A stretch of 64,000 nucleotides of DNA from NCBI GenBank assembly GCA_037953745.1, contig JBAKBP010001620.1, positions 62,001 through 126,000 of the forward strand, read 5' to 3'. Each line of letters begins with the position of its first letter. Position 1 is the stretch's first letter. The position numbers were made by a program, and so were the translations under genes. Origin of the DNA: Lithodes maja. Lineage: Eukaryota > Arthropoda > Malacostraca > Decapoda > Lithodidae. The notes under the pieces were generated by a model. It worked only from the letters and a program-made list of their open reading frames with translations, was not told the DNA's origin and searched no databases. Of this stretch, positions 11,203-21,443 are shown in pieces.

Positions 11203-14154
11203 TTATTCATTTACAAACGCAGTCAGTCGCGGGTTTGATGCGAGATATTTGTCTAGGCGGAATTTAAATGAATCAACGGTGCTGCAGTCTATAACGTTTC
11301 GGGGAAGCCCATTCCACAAGTTGACAACTCGATTGAAGAAGAAATTCTTAGATTCGTGCGAGTTAAAAGATTTACCAATAATTTTGCAACCGTTTCCCCG
11401 TGTGTAATTAGATTGGTCGATAGTGAAGTACTTACTACAGTTCATATTGTCGATGCCTTTGATGATTTTGAACACTTGAATTAAGTCGCCTCTTAATCTG
11501 CGCTGGGTTAAAGGAAATAGATTTAATTCTCTAAGACGCTCTTCGTATGGTTTGTTCTTTAGGCTAGGTATCATTTTGGTAACTCTACGTTGAACTCGTT
11601 CTAGCTTGTTTATATCTTTTTGGTAATAAGGGCACCAGGATTGAACGCAGTATTCCAGAAGAGGGCGGACTAAGGAATTGTAAAGGGTTAGGATAACTTC
11701 TTTGGATTTATGCTCAAATGACCTGCCTATAAAGCCAATTATTTTGTTTGCCTTCTTAACAACTTCTGAACATTGTTGACTCGGTTTTAGGTTACTCGAT
11801 ATTGTTACTCCCAGATCAGTTTCTCTGTTTACATTCTTAAGCTGAGTGCCATTCATCGAATAGTTTGCTTTCTCATTTAGGTATCCGACATGTAGTACTT
11901 TACATTTATCCGCATTGAAACTCATTTGCCAAATTTGGGCCCAACATGACAATTTATCTAGATTGTGTTGCATATCGTCAACTTGTTCTTTTGAGAGTAC
12001 GCTATTTGCAATTTTTGTATCGTCAGCAAATTTTGAGATTGTGCAGGTGAGACCCTCATCTATGTCGTTGATGTAAATTAGAAAGAGAATTGGTCCTAGT
12101 ACCGATCCCTGGGGTACCCCGCTACTTACATTGGTCCATTTAGATGCCTTACCGTTTATGACTACTCTTTGCTTTCTGTTGTTGAGCCAATTTTCTATCC
12201 ATTTCAACACACCGTCTTGTATTCCATGCGCTTTTAGTTTTAGCAGTAAACGTTTGTGGGGAACTTTGTCAAAGGCCTTTTGAAAATCAAGGTATATAAT
12301 ATCTACAGCTTTACTCTCATCGTAGAGGTTGAGGATATCGTGGAAGAAGTCTAAGAGGTTTGTTAAACAGGAACGTTTTTTACGAAAGCCGTGTTGAGTA
12401 TCTTTAAGTATGTTATTTTCCTCTAAGTGATTTACGAGTCTGTCTCGTATGACCGTTTCTAGCATTTTGCATACAACTGAGGTTAAGCTAATTGGACGAT
12501 AGTTACTGGGTAGGGATTTGCTGCCTTTTTTGAATATCGGTGTTACGTTGGCTAGCTTCCACTGATCAGGCATAGTTCCAGACTGCAAGGATTTATTGAA
12601 TAGTAATGTCAGTGGTTTGGAGAGCTCATTCTTAGCTTCCTTTAGAACTCTAGGCGAGATTGTATCAGGTCCTGGCGTTTTATTTACTTTGAGTTTATCT
12701 AAACAATTCAATACTTCTCTCTCTGTAACGGTGATATTGCTTAGAACATCTGAATTATCAATCTGAATCGGCGATGGTGTAGGGATATCACTGAGGTCTT
12801 CGGTTGTAAAAACTGATGCAAAGAAGGTATTGAGGGCATTACTCATTTGTACTTCGTCTTTGGTGTATTCTCCTTTTTCATCGACTAACGGTCCAACAGT
12901 TGAAGTAACTACTTTTTTCTTTCTGATATAACTATAGAATTCTTTCGGGTTTGTTTTACTTTGATTCGCAATATGTAACTTTAAGGTCTTTTTACTTTGC
13001 TTAATTAACTTTTTGGCTTTGCGTCGTAGCTCTACAAATTTCACCCGTTCTTCGTCATTTTGTGAGGATTTTAATCTATCATTAGCAATTTTTTTAGCAA
13101 GCAGGCAGTTTGAAATATCTTTATTCCACCATTTGGGCTTATTATTATGGCCTGGACGCCGTATTTTCGATAGTATGCAGTCTTGCACTGCTTTTAGGTA
13201 AGTGGTTTCGAATAACTTCCAAGATGTATTTATGTCGTTATTGTTAATTAAAAAACTCCAGTCAGTTTCTTTAAACATAGCTCTAAGTTTATGGAAGTTT
13301 GCTTTCTTGAAATTAGGGACTTTTTCGATGCTACTATTTGGTTCGTTACTAGTAAACTTTAAAGTGAAAGTTATCGTACGATGGTCGCTGTTACTGAATT
13401 CATCACCAACATTCAAATTCTCTATCAATTCTTCTTTTGTTGCAAGTACAATGTCAAGAACGTTATTACCACGGGTCGGCGTTCGAACAAATTGATAAAG
13501 CGAACTCTCTTGCAAGTTCGTATACAAGTCATGTCCGGAGTGTGAAGTAAGAGTATCGCCCCACTTGGTCACAGGTAAATTAAAGTCGCCAAAAATTACG
13601 GTATCTTGTGAGTTACTTACATCTGCAATTTGTTCGTAAATTTCTCGGTCAGTTTGCACTGATTGAGCTGGAGGTCTGTATATTAACGCAAGTATTATTT
13701 TTGTACCTTTATTATTCTTTATTAGCACAAAAGATGTGTCGACGTTCACAATTTGAGGTTTTGACACGAGGGTCGGGTTAAGACTTTCTTTGATATAAAA
13801 TAAAACGCCACCTCCATTTTTATTTATTCGGCTGTTCTCAAACATTACATAACCGGGAAGTGAATACTCTGCTAAAAAGTCTCTATCTTCTGTATTGAGC
13901 CAAGATTCTGTTATGCCAATCACATCATAATTTTCTGTAAACACTAGTTCCTCTAAATCTGAAAATTTATTGCGTATGCTACGAGCGTTTGCATAGAAAA
14001 CCTTTAAAGTTGCGGTTTTAGAACTCGCAGAACGTTCTTTCATCGAATTTTTGGTTCTGGTCGGATCTACATTTACATTCATGGCTGTCCTCGGTCCTCG
14101 GTCGTTATCCCTGACGGTTTTGAATTTGGGTCGTGTTGGTGGAGATTTATCCAA
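11203..14154 (-). CDS. LINE D ORF2: AP-endonuclease and reverse transcriptase
   Basis: An open frame of about 983 codons for the target-primed reverse transcription enzyme. The N-terminal third is an AP-type endonuclease with YANARSIRNK, ITESWL, IYRPP, GDFNLP and SDH blocks. The middle is a non-LTR reverse transcriptase with the LDFQKAFDKVPH block, GVPQGSVLGP, and catalytic FADD at about 709-712. The C-terminus has a conserved LINE tail. The frame is open upstream of 14154 and overlaps the end of ORF1. The codon at 14154 is TTG; the first ATG is at 14082. Either initiation there or coupling to ORF1 translation is possible. I see no disabling change, so this ORF may be intact. Confidence 0.9.
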   Translation of the reverse strand: MDKSPPTRPKFKTVRDNDRGPRTAMNVNVDPTRTKNSMKERSASSKTATLKVFYANARSIRNKFSDLEELVFTENYDVIGITESWLNTEDRDFLAEYSLPGYVMFENSRINKNGGGVLFYIKESLNPTLVSKPQIVNVDTSFVLIKNNKGTKIILALIYRPPAQSVQTDREIYEQIADVSNSQDTVIFGDFNLPVTKWGDTLTSHSGHDLYTNLQESSLYQFVRTPTRGNNVLDIVLATKEELIENLNVGDEFSNSDHRTITFTLKFTSNEPNSSIEKVPNFKKANFHKLRAMFKETDWSFLINNNDINTSWKLFETTYLKAVQDCILSKIRRPGHNNKPKWWNKDISNCLLAKKIANDRLKSSQNDEERVKFVELRRKAKKLIKQSKKTLKLHIANQSKTNPKEFYSYIRKKKVVTSTVGPLVDEKGEYTKDEVQMSNALNTFFASVFTTEDLSDIPTPSPIQIDNSDVLSNITVTEREVLNCLDKLKVNKTPGPDTISPRVLKEAKNELSKPLTLLFNKSLQSGTMPDQWKLANVTPIFKKGSKSLPSNYRPISLTSVVCKMLETVIRDRLVNHLEENNILKDTQHGFRKKRSCLTNLLDFFHDILNLYDESKAVDIIYLDFQKAFDKVPHKRLLLKLKAHGIQDGVLKWIENWLNNRKQRVVINGKASKWTNVSSGVPQGSVLGPILFLIYINDIDEGLTCTISKFADDTKIANSVLSKEQVDDMQHNLDKLSCWAQIWQMSFNADKCKVLHVGYLNEKANYSMNGTQLKNVNRETDLGVTISSNLKPSQQCSEVVKKANKIIGFIGRSFEHKSKEVILTLYNSLVRPLLEYCVQSWCPYYQKDINKLERVQRRVTKMIPSLKNKPYEERLRELNLFPLTQRRLRGDLIQVFKIIKGIDNMNCSKYFTIDQSNYTRGNGCKIIGKSFNSHESKNFFFNRVVNLWNGLPRNVIDCSTVDSFKFRLDKYLASNPRLTAFVNE

Positions 14155-14180
14155 ATTCGCGGTTCTTGACGGATTAGTAT

Positions 14181-15174
14181 TTAATTCCTTTGTAGGTTGC
14201 CGTCCTCGCTGTCTTCGGTCCTCCTTCCTGGTTGTCCTGTGCTGAGTCGATTTCTTCTCCGAAAATCCTTCACCGCATCGTTGAGAAGACGCCCAAAACG
14301 TGCTGCTCCCACCTGGTTCAGATGAACTCCATCGTCCGAAAACAAATAGTCATCGTAGTAGAAATTGTCCCAGGTGTCGACGAATCCCACGTTCTCCTTC
14401 CTGCAGAGGTTTGCTAGACAACGATTTGTGCTGGTGGCTATGTTGTAAAATCGGCTCTCTACACCGAGCCGGGGGACGATTCCTGAGACGATGATCCTTG
14501 ATGACTTCTCCTTAAACGACTTGATCAGCTGCTGGTACTTTAAAAGCAAATCTTCCGACCGGGTTCGCTGCACATCGTTGGATCCAACGTGGATGACGTA
14601 CATTGTATTAGCAGGGGCCAGCTTTGATACTTCGTCAACTGCTGCAACTACGTCATCCACACCACCACCAGGGATACAACAACGCTTCCTGGTCTTAGGT
14701 GCCCTGGCGCAAAACTCTGTGAGCTGACCACGTATCATCGAGTCTCCCACGAGCCGGACTTCTTCTATTTCCTCTTCGTCATCTGAGTCTGCGAGTATCT
14801 GGAAACGGTTTTGACACTCGGTAATCGGTATGTGTTTCCTGGTCTTGGGGCAAACGTTGTTCCTCACGACACGGAAGTTGTCTTGAGGGGGAAGAGAGTC
14901 ACTATTTGTATCTTGAGTATCGGATACATCAGCTGAAGTGGCTACTGTAGGCGTTGAATTGTTGGCAGTTGACGTTGGGGCGTTGGTGGCTGCTGGAGTT
15001 GCGGTGACAATTGAAGTTTGTGGTACTCCAACGTTGAGTGTTACAAACTCTTGGAGTGATTCCAGCTTCATGGTGAGGACGTTGATCTTGTTGTAGGCTT
15101 CATCTAATTTCACTGTAAAATTCTCTCGTTGCTGGCAGAGCCGGCAGTCTTGAAGATCGATAGTAGATCGATAG
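14181..15174 (-). pseudogene. LINE D ORF1: SGNH/GDSL esterase-type protein, 5'-truncated
   Basis: The first LINE residues come directly after the insertion border, so any start further upstream belongs to element C and is an artefact. From the N-terminus: a CRLC segment, a coiled coil of about 35 residues, a T/A/S-rich linker, an acidic stretch (DSDDEEEIEE), then an SGNH hydrolase domain with VGDSMIRG (nucleophile block), HVGSNDV (Gly/Asn block) and DGVHLN (Asp-His block). Esterase-type ORF1 proteins are known in CR1 LINEs. The stop at 14181 overlaps the ORF2 frame. Confidence 0.82.
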
Positions 15175-18100
15175 TGGTGAAGGAGGCTGTGCTCCGGGCC
15201 TACGAACTGCAACCCGAAACTTATAGATTGAAGTTCCGTGGCGTGAATAAGAAGAGCGACGTCAGTTTTATGGAGCACGCACGGGACTTAACAGATGCAT
15301 GTAATAACTGGTTTCGGTCCGAGCACGCAGAGTCGGCTGAGGAAATTAAGCAACTTTTCTATCTGGAACAGTTTTACAAATGTACTGGAACCGATCTAAC
15401 GCTGAACATTAAGGAAAAATGTCCCAAGACAGTAGAGGAGGCTGCCAAGATGGCAGACCTCAGATTATCATTGATTCGTGGTTGCGGTGCAGCTCAGAGG
15501 GCTGAGTCAGGGCAGAAGGGGCGCTATACCCCACCCACCAGAGTTTTCGATAATAACAAATCCTATGACACACATAACCACACTAAAAGCATTGCACCTA
15601 ATAACACCTACAAACACAAGCCTCTCCCGTTTACTAAAGGTCAGGCCCCTTCTTCGCCCGCACAAGGGAAGAAGCCCATTGGGGATGTGAAATGTTACAA
15701 ATGTCAGAAGCTAGGCCATTATTCACGTGAGTGCCCTAGTAACACTCCCGCTAAGCCGGTGTCATTGGTTCACAGTATCGGTGTGTCTCTGAAGGCTGCA
15801 GCAACTGCCCGGGGTAGGTTGTCAGCAGCTGAGGCACACGCGGTAAAGAAGCGTACGGAAGGCTCGACACCTGTCCGGGACACTTTCTGTAGCCATCGGG
15901 GACACGGGTTTGTGAGCTGGGGGAGTGAACTACGGAGGGTTGACTTGCTGAGGGATACGGGGGCTTCGCAAACTTTGTTGAGGAACTTCACAGGGAAACC
16001 GATAAATGCGGCCAGAGTTGTTGTGGTGCAGGGTATAAATGCTACGAGGTCATACCCACTTGTGAGGTTGGAGTTGAGAGTGGGAGAGGTGTGCAGGGAG
16101 CTGGATGTAGGGATCGTTGAGTGTTTGCCAGTTGAGGGCGTCGACCTTCTTCTCGGCAACGACTTTGCAGTGCCCACTTCCGGGACTCCACCCTTAGTCG
16201 TTGCCGAGAGGGCAGCCGACGTGGATGGTGAGAATCGGGAAGGGGTTGGGAGGTGCCAACAGGATGAGATGGCCTGTGTGGTAACCCGATCTCGCTCTGC
16301 GGCTCCTGCACAGCCTAGCACTCAACCTCGGGGACAGTGGAGGAAGGATCAGGAGAAGGTTGCTAAGGGCAGGAAAAGGGACATTGATTCTGCTGCACTT
16401 CTCGGTGATTCGGTACTTGGACCTATAATAAACACGGGAGTTGACTCTGGCCCAGATATGGTGTGTAACAAGGCAGAGTTGGGTAAGACTTCGCGTGAGG
16501 CAAGAGCTGTAGCGAGAGCCACTAAGGCAGTAGAGCCTACTAGCCGGGGTAATGTCTTATTACAAAACCATCTTGATGCATTGACGCCCGGGGACATTAG
16601 TGAGCAGCAGCTGCAAGACGCTAGCCTAGCTCGTTATAGCAATGGTGCCATAGAGTTGGAGGAAGATGGGGATGCGAAGCCGGGAGATTTCTTTAGGCTC
16701 AACAGGATATTGTACCGCAGATTTCTAGAGCCCAAATCGAAGTGGGAGGGCGGTGCGAGGGTAGTAGACCAGGTGGTTGTTCCAAATAAGTATAGAGAGT
16801 CCTTATTGTGTCTGGCGCATGATGTGCCGGTGGCGGGTCATTTGGGGGTAACAAATACATTGGCGGCATTGGGCAGGTTTTTCTGGTGGCCTGGGGTCAA
16901 GGCTGATGTCTGTGCATGGGTGGCTGGGTGTGCGACCTGCCAGACAACGGGGAAGCCTAACCAGACAATCCCGAAGGCACCTTTGTTTCCCATACCTGTC
17001 ACCGGGCCTCCGTTCAGCAAAGTTGTAGTAGATTTGGTTGGCCCTTTCCCGCCTACTAGTAGTGGCAATAAATTCCTGTTGACAATCATGGATGTTGCTA
17101 CGAGATACCCGGACGCATACCCCATGAGAAACGGCTCGGCAAAGGCAGTTGTTAAAAACTTATTATTGTTCTGTTCCCGTTATGGATTTCCACGTGAGGT
17201 GCAGTCAGACCAGGGGAGCAATTTTACTTCCAAATTGTTCAAGCAAACCCTTCAGTTGCACGGTATATGTTCTGTAGTGTCGTCAGCCTACCATCCCGAG
17301 AGTCAGGGAGTCTTGGAGCGGTGGCACTCGACCCTGAAGAGTATGCTACGCTGTTACTTTGTAGAACATGACACTGATTGGGATTTGGGTCTGCCGTATG
17401 TTCTGTTCGCTGCACGTGAAGTCCCAGGAGAGAGCCTGGGGTTCAGTCCAAATCAACTAGTCTTTGGCCATAATGTGAGAGGACCTTTAAGTATGGTGAA
17501 AGAGATCTGGGAGGGCGAAGAGAAGCCGGGGTCTGTACTTAAATATGTCCTTGAGAGCCGGGAGAGACTTATAGGTTGCATGGCAGCGGCAGGTAATAAC
17601 TTGATTAATGCACAGGCGGTCATGAAGCACCAGTATGACGCCAAGGTGAAGCTTCGGGAGTTTTCGGTGGGTCAGGAGGTAATGTTGCTTTTACCTTTGC
17701 CTGGACACCCCCTTTCTGCCAAGTTCATTGGGCCGTATGTGGTGGCTAAGAAACTGTCCGACCTTGATTATCTCGTTGCAACACCTGACCGTAGGAAAAA
17801 ACATCAGTTATGTCATGTTAACCTCATGAAAGAGTATGTGAGACGCCCCTCAGAGCCTCTCACTGTCCCTGTGCTGGCCTGCAGCGGCCAGGGTGGAGAA
17901 GGAGGTGGGGACAGTCATGCTGCTGAGGAGAATAGCTGGGACTGTGTCATTTCCGCGGAACAGTGGGCGGGGAATACTGAACAAGAGGCTAGGCAAGCTG
18001 TAAGTCACCTGCCTGAGCACCAGGGTGCTGCTGTCCTAGGCCTGTTCAGGTCATACCCCTCTGTTTTCGCCGAACACCCAGGTCTCACTACTCAGGTAAC

Positions 18101-19394
18101 GCACGACGTGGACGTCGGTGATAATGTGCCCTTCAAGTCAGTGCCCTACCGTGTGCCCCCGGTAAAGTTGCCAGCTTTACGGGAGGAGTTAAAGTACATG
18201 GTTGAGAGAGAGATGATCACTGAAGGTTATGTGAAGTGGACATCACCCGTCACGTTGCAGCCAAAACCTGACGGCAAGGTGCGGTTCTGCATAGATTTTC
18301 GTAGGCTAAATGGCTTGACCACTACCAACCCTTACCCTTTGCCTCGAGTTGACGACAGCGTGGACAAGATAGGGAATGCAAAGTACCTTACTAAAATTGA
18401 TCTTGTAAAAGGCTACTGGCAAGTACCCCTTTCGGACCGAGCTAAGCAAGTTTGTGGTTTTGTGGTAGATGGCAAGACCTACCAATGCAACGTAATGCCT
18501 TATGGGCTTAAGAACGCACCTGCCACGTTTCAGAACCTGATGAACGATATTTGTGACGAAATCCCTAACTGCACGGTCTACCTTGATGAGGTGATAGTGT
18601 ATGATGACGATTTTGAAAATCACCTAAGGCACTTAGAGACCCTGTTTGGGAAGTTGCACGATGCTGGGCTGGTGGTGAACCTGAGGAAGTGCGAGTTTGT
18701 AAAGGCTACTGTGCAGTATCTTGGCTTTGTGGTCGGGTTAGGTCGGGTGTGCCCCCCCCTGAGCAAGATACAGGCTATCAATATGTTTCCCAGGCCCACC
18801 ACTAAGCGCCAGGTCATGCGGTTCCTAGGTATGATAGGCTATTATAGGCGCTTCATCCGGGGATACTCTACTGTCTTAGCACCGTTAACTGATCTACTGT
18901 CGAAGTCAGTGAAGTTCTGTTGGGCTGCGGAGTGTCAGAGGGCTTTCGACCTAGTCAAGCACCTGCTGTGTACACATCCGATTTTGAGGGCCCCAGACTT
19001 CTCCAGGAGTTTTCAGTTGGCGACTGATGCCAGCGGTGTGGGTGCCGGGTCAGTGTTACTGCAGACTGATTCCGAGGGCTTGGAACACCCAGTGAGCTTC
19101 TTTTCTCGCAAGTTTAATTCGGCACAAAGGAATTACTCGACTATAGAGAAGGAGCTTCTGGCTATCGTTTTGTCGCTCAAATATTTCGAAGTTTATGTTC
19201 CAGCCTACGGCCCGGTAGTGACGATTTATACGGACCATCATCCCTTGAAATTCCTAAATCAGTTTCACAATCGGAATATGCGGTTGACCAGGTGGTCCCT
19301 AATGCTCCAAGAGTATAATCTCAACATTCAGCATATTGCCGGGAGTGAGAACGTGATAGCAGATTGTCTATCAAGGGTTGATGATCCAAGATAG
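15175..19394 (+). pseudogene. gag-pol: Element C gag (C-terminal part), protease and pol in one frame
   Basis: After LINE D the frame is open for about 1400 codons. Order: SCAN-like capsid (block YRLKFRGV and following), CCHC knuckle at 15693, protease DTGASQTL at 15954, integrase zinc-binding (His from 16821, Cys from 16932), integrase core with SDQGSNF and GVLERWH, reverse transcriptase, and RNase H ending at ADCLSRVDD. Gag and pol share one frame without a stop, unlike A. The reverse transcriptase box reads YLDE (18579-18590) instead of YLDD: the second catalytic Asp is Glu, probably inactivating or strongly weakening the enzyme. The ATG at 15129 lies inside the LINE and is not a real start. 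Confidence 0.9.
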
Positions 19395-19529
19395 TCATGC
19401 ACGGTGTGTGGGTTGAGCAGGAGTAAAATTAGGCTATCATAACGCCGTCCAAAAAGATTATAAAACAATAAAATAAACGAGAAAACTCTTTCTTTTTTTT
19501 TAGTTTTGTAAGTCTTTATTGTTGTAAAG
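19395..19529 (+). other. Truncated 3' untranslated region of element C
   Basis: Similar to the corresponding tails of A and B: a TTAGGCTA-like block, A-rich DNA, then AAACTCTTT and a T run. It stops at the CAGG junction, without polypurine tract or LTR. Confidence 0.6.
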
Positions 19530-20639
19530 CAGGGGCTAGACCGGAGGGGAGGCTTTTTGCGATTCTTTAAGTAAAGTTTGCTGGTGCGAGTCCTGTGGAC
19601 CCGCACGACTTTACTAGGATACCCGTGGGAGTCTGGGGGCATTTTCTTGTCTGTATCCCTGTGTGTCTAGTGTTGTGTTGTGTGAGGGCCCTTGCCTAGT
19701 CCACTCAGCACTGCGCTAGCACGTCTTGCTTTTGTTTTAGGGTCGCCAGGAGAGAGTCAGATACTTGTGATCTGAGTCTCTCAAGAGAGCACCCTTTCAA
19801 TTAGAGTAATTTGGCGCACAGACTTGGGAACGTCCCTAGGCTAGAGCAGGTGGCTCAGCCCGGGTATCCGAAGCCTATATCCTTCCGGCTAGACCTCTGC
19901 CACCTGGCAGATTAACACCTAGTGGTTTATTATATCTGTATGCTTGTTATTGTGCCACAGTTTACCGTTTTTGTGAGCATTGTGAGTCAGGGTGTGGCTT
20001 AGAGACTCTGTCCGAGCAGGCTTGCCTGACTAAGAGTGAGAAGCACACCTGTATGTGGTTATGTTGCGAGTTGCTGCCTTTATTTAATTATACCTATGCC
20101 ATTATACACTGTATGGCCTATCACTAGTATTTATTCCTGCTTATGAGTTAAGAGTTCTCTAAATCCGTAACGTACTTTCTTTGCTAAGCATCAGATCCTA
20201 CAGTAGCCGCATGCAGTTTAGAAACCTGCATCTTGTCTACCAGTACGATGTTTTGAGGACTGTTTGCTTTCACCTTCTTTCACGCAGGGGTGATTAGTTG
20301 TATTAATTAACGTAACGTTAAATGTACTTTCTTCTAGTTTGTTATTAAATTGTTTCTGCAATTTAATTCCGTTATCTATCTTTTCCTTGAAGCTTTAAGT
20401 CAACTTAATTGTGTGATCTTTTATATAGCCTGCTTGACTATCAGCAGTCTATAGTGCGTGCACCCTGTAACCGAGTCATAGGATACCTCGTTGTCCAGGC
20501 AGGACTCTTGACGGTTTAGGGTGGTTTGTTGCCTGGGTTTATAGATAAAGGTTGGATCTAGCGTTTTCCGTTGTTGCTTGTTGCCGCATACCTAGTCCAA
20601 TAGAAAGAGCCCAGTGTTTATATATCCCAGGACGTAACA
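19530..20639 (+). repeat. 3' LTR of element A, second part
   Basis: 19640-20639 matches the 5' LTR at 1-1000. The piece 19534-19639 has no copy in the window. It aligns with the B LTR through TAGACCGG, GCGATTCTTTAAG-like and TACTAGGA-like blocks, which places the junction with C at the CAGG. It ends GTAACA, then unrelated DNA starts. Confidence 0.78.
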
Positions 20640-21109
20640 GGAATAAAATACACGACAACTTTTAACAGGTTGTCTGTGAGGCCAAATCTCCTGAAAATCC
20701 ACCAGACTCAAAAGTCTTCCTCATTGGCCTGCTAACCACCGTGGGGAAAAAACAGGAGATTGCAGGAAAAGGAAGGAAAGTTGCTGTATAGCACCAAACA
20801 GCAGGAATGGATGAAAACGGACAATGGAAGACTTTGGTGCAGGCTATGGCAGCATCCTAAACATCCATCATGGTAAAATACCATAGGTTTGCTAGATAGC
20901 CGTTGACTAATATATAGTTCATCCGCCCTTTGACAGGTATTGCCTTTAGTCCTGCAGGTTGTCTAGCCACCCACCCTTCGAGTGAGGACCCGGAGGGGGA
21001 GCCGGTTTAGTCGCCTACAATCCGACCATGAAACAGGTAGTATCAGATTACATGTTACTGATAGCAGGAATACCTGACCTGACATCAGCAACTATTAGAG
21101 GATTGTATT

Positions 21110-21191
21110 CAGCTTAGGAAGGACCTCTAGTAATGAGGCTTCAAACTATCTCAACCAACCCGTTTAACTACCGCAGAACCTTCCTAAGCTG
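21110..21191. repeat. 13-bp perfect inverted repeat with 56-bp loop
   Basis: CAGCTTAGGAAGG at 21110-21122 is the exact reverse complement of CCTTCCTAAGCTG at 21179-21191. The same CCTTCCTAAGCT word is part of the 75-bp satellite monomer. Confidence 0.7.
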
Positions 21192-21258
21192 CATAATATC
21201 GTCTAAATTTAGCTAGACAAAAGTATAAGACGCGTCGCTGGTACTCGAAGGGATAAAT
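21179..21258 (+). repeat. Satellite-border-like sequence outside the arrays
   Basis: From CCTTCCTAAGCTGCATAA onward, about 39 bases match the last monomer and right flank of array 4 (61909-61947) at roughly 85 percent by eye. Weaker similarity then continues (GACG-TCG and GGG-TAAT blocks). It suggests a dispersed repeat that supplied part of the satellite monomer. Confidence 0.55.
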
Positions 21259-21443
21259 AACACACAATAATTGTTATGTTGATAACATTATACAGTATAT
21301 ATATTTGTTTTCTTCTATATTCCAACTACTCCCTCTCGGGCATAGGCTGCGAGACTGCAAATTCACCATTCAACACGGTGAAGCCCATGAGGTCTTGTTC
21401 CAATCTAGGAAGTGAAACAAGTGAAGCACGAGCTACAGCCAGC

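Larger units (their letters stand above)
10993..15174 (-). mobile_element. LINE D, CR1-like non-LTR retrotransposon, 5'-truncated
   Basis: Inserted antisense into C gag. TGGT occurs at both borders (10989-10992 and 15175-15178), and the gag reading is continuous across one copy, so the borders are secure. It has two ORFs: an SGNH-esterase ORF1 and an endonuclease-RT ORF2. On its own strand the 3' end carries two tandem copies of a 10-mer (GTACAAAGGA on the + strand, 10991-11010) in place of a poly(A) tail; CR1-type elements end in short tandem repeats. Truncated within ORF1 at the 5' side. Length 4182 bp. Confidence 0.88.
8020..19529 (+). mobile_element. Family C Ty3/gypsy retrotransposon, inserted in the A 3' LTR, 3' LTR lost
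   Basis: 5' LTR 8020-9828, primer-binding site, gag, pol, and a short 3' untranslated stretch. A minus-strand LINE (10993-15174) interrupts gag. After pol there is no polypurine tract or 3' LTR: within about 135 bases the sequence passes into CAGG and the second part of the A LTR. A deletion between a CAG in the C 3' region and the right CAGG duplication would explain this. Pol is clearly related to but distinct from A. Confidence 0.82.
1..20639 (+). mobile_element. Family A Ty3/gypsy LTR retrotransposon, host of nested element C
   Basis: Composite element: 5' LTR (left end outside the window), primer-binding site, gag-protease, pol, polypurine tract, and a 3' LTR split into 7240-8019 and 19530-20639 by insertion of element C. 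The 1000 bases at 1-1000 align without gaps to 19640-20639 with about seven differences that I counted by eye, so the two LTRs are near-identical and the insertion is young. The pol order is protease, integrase, reverse transcriptase, RNase H. No env-like ORF follows pol. Confidence 0.88.
20640..21443 (+). other. Non-coding spacer between elements A and B
   Basis: No convincing ORF. It contains a CAGGAGAT/ATCTCCTG-type inverted motif, a 13-bp inverted repeat (21110-21122 with 21179-21191), and near its right end a segment related to the satellite array border (separate entries). Confidence 0.6.

Noticed and set aside
15129..15178. ATG at 15129 as the start of the C gag-pol protein
   Set aside because: These codons lie inside LINE D or its border. 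The coding sequence of C begins again only at 15175.
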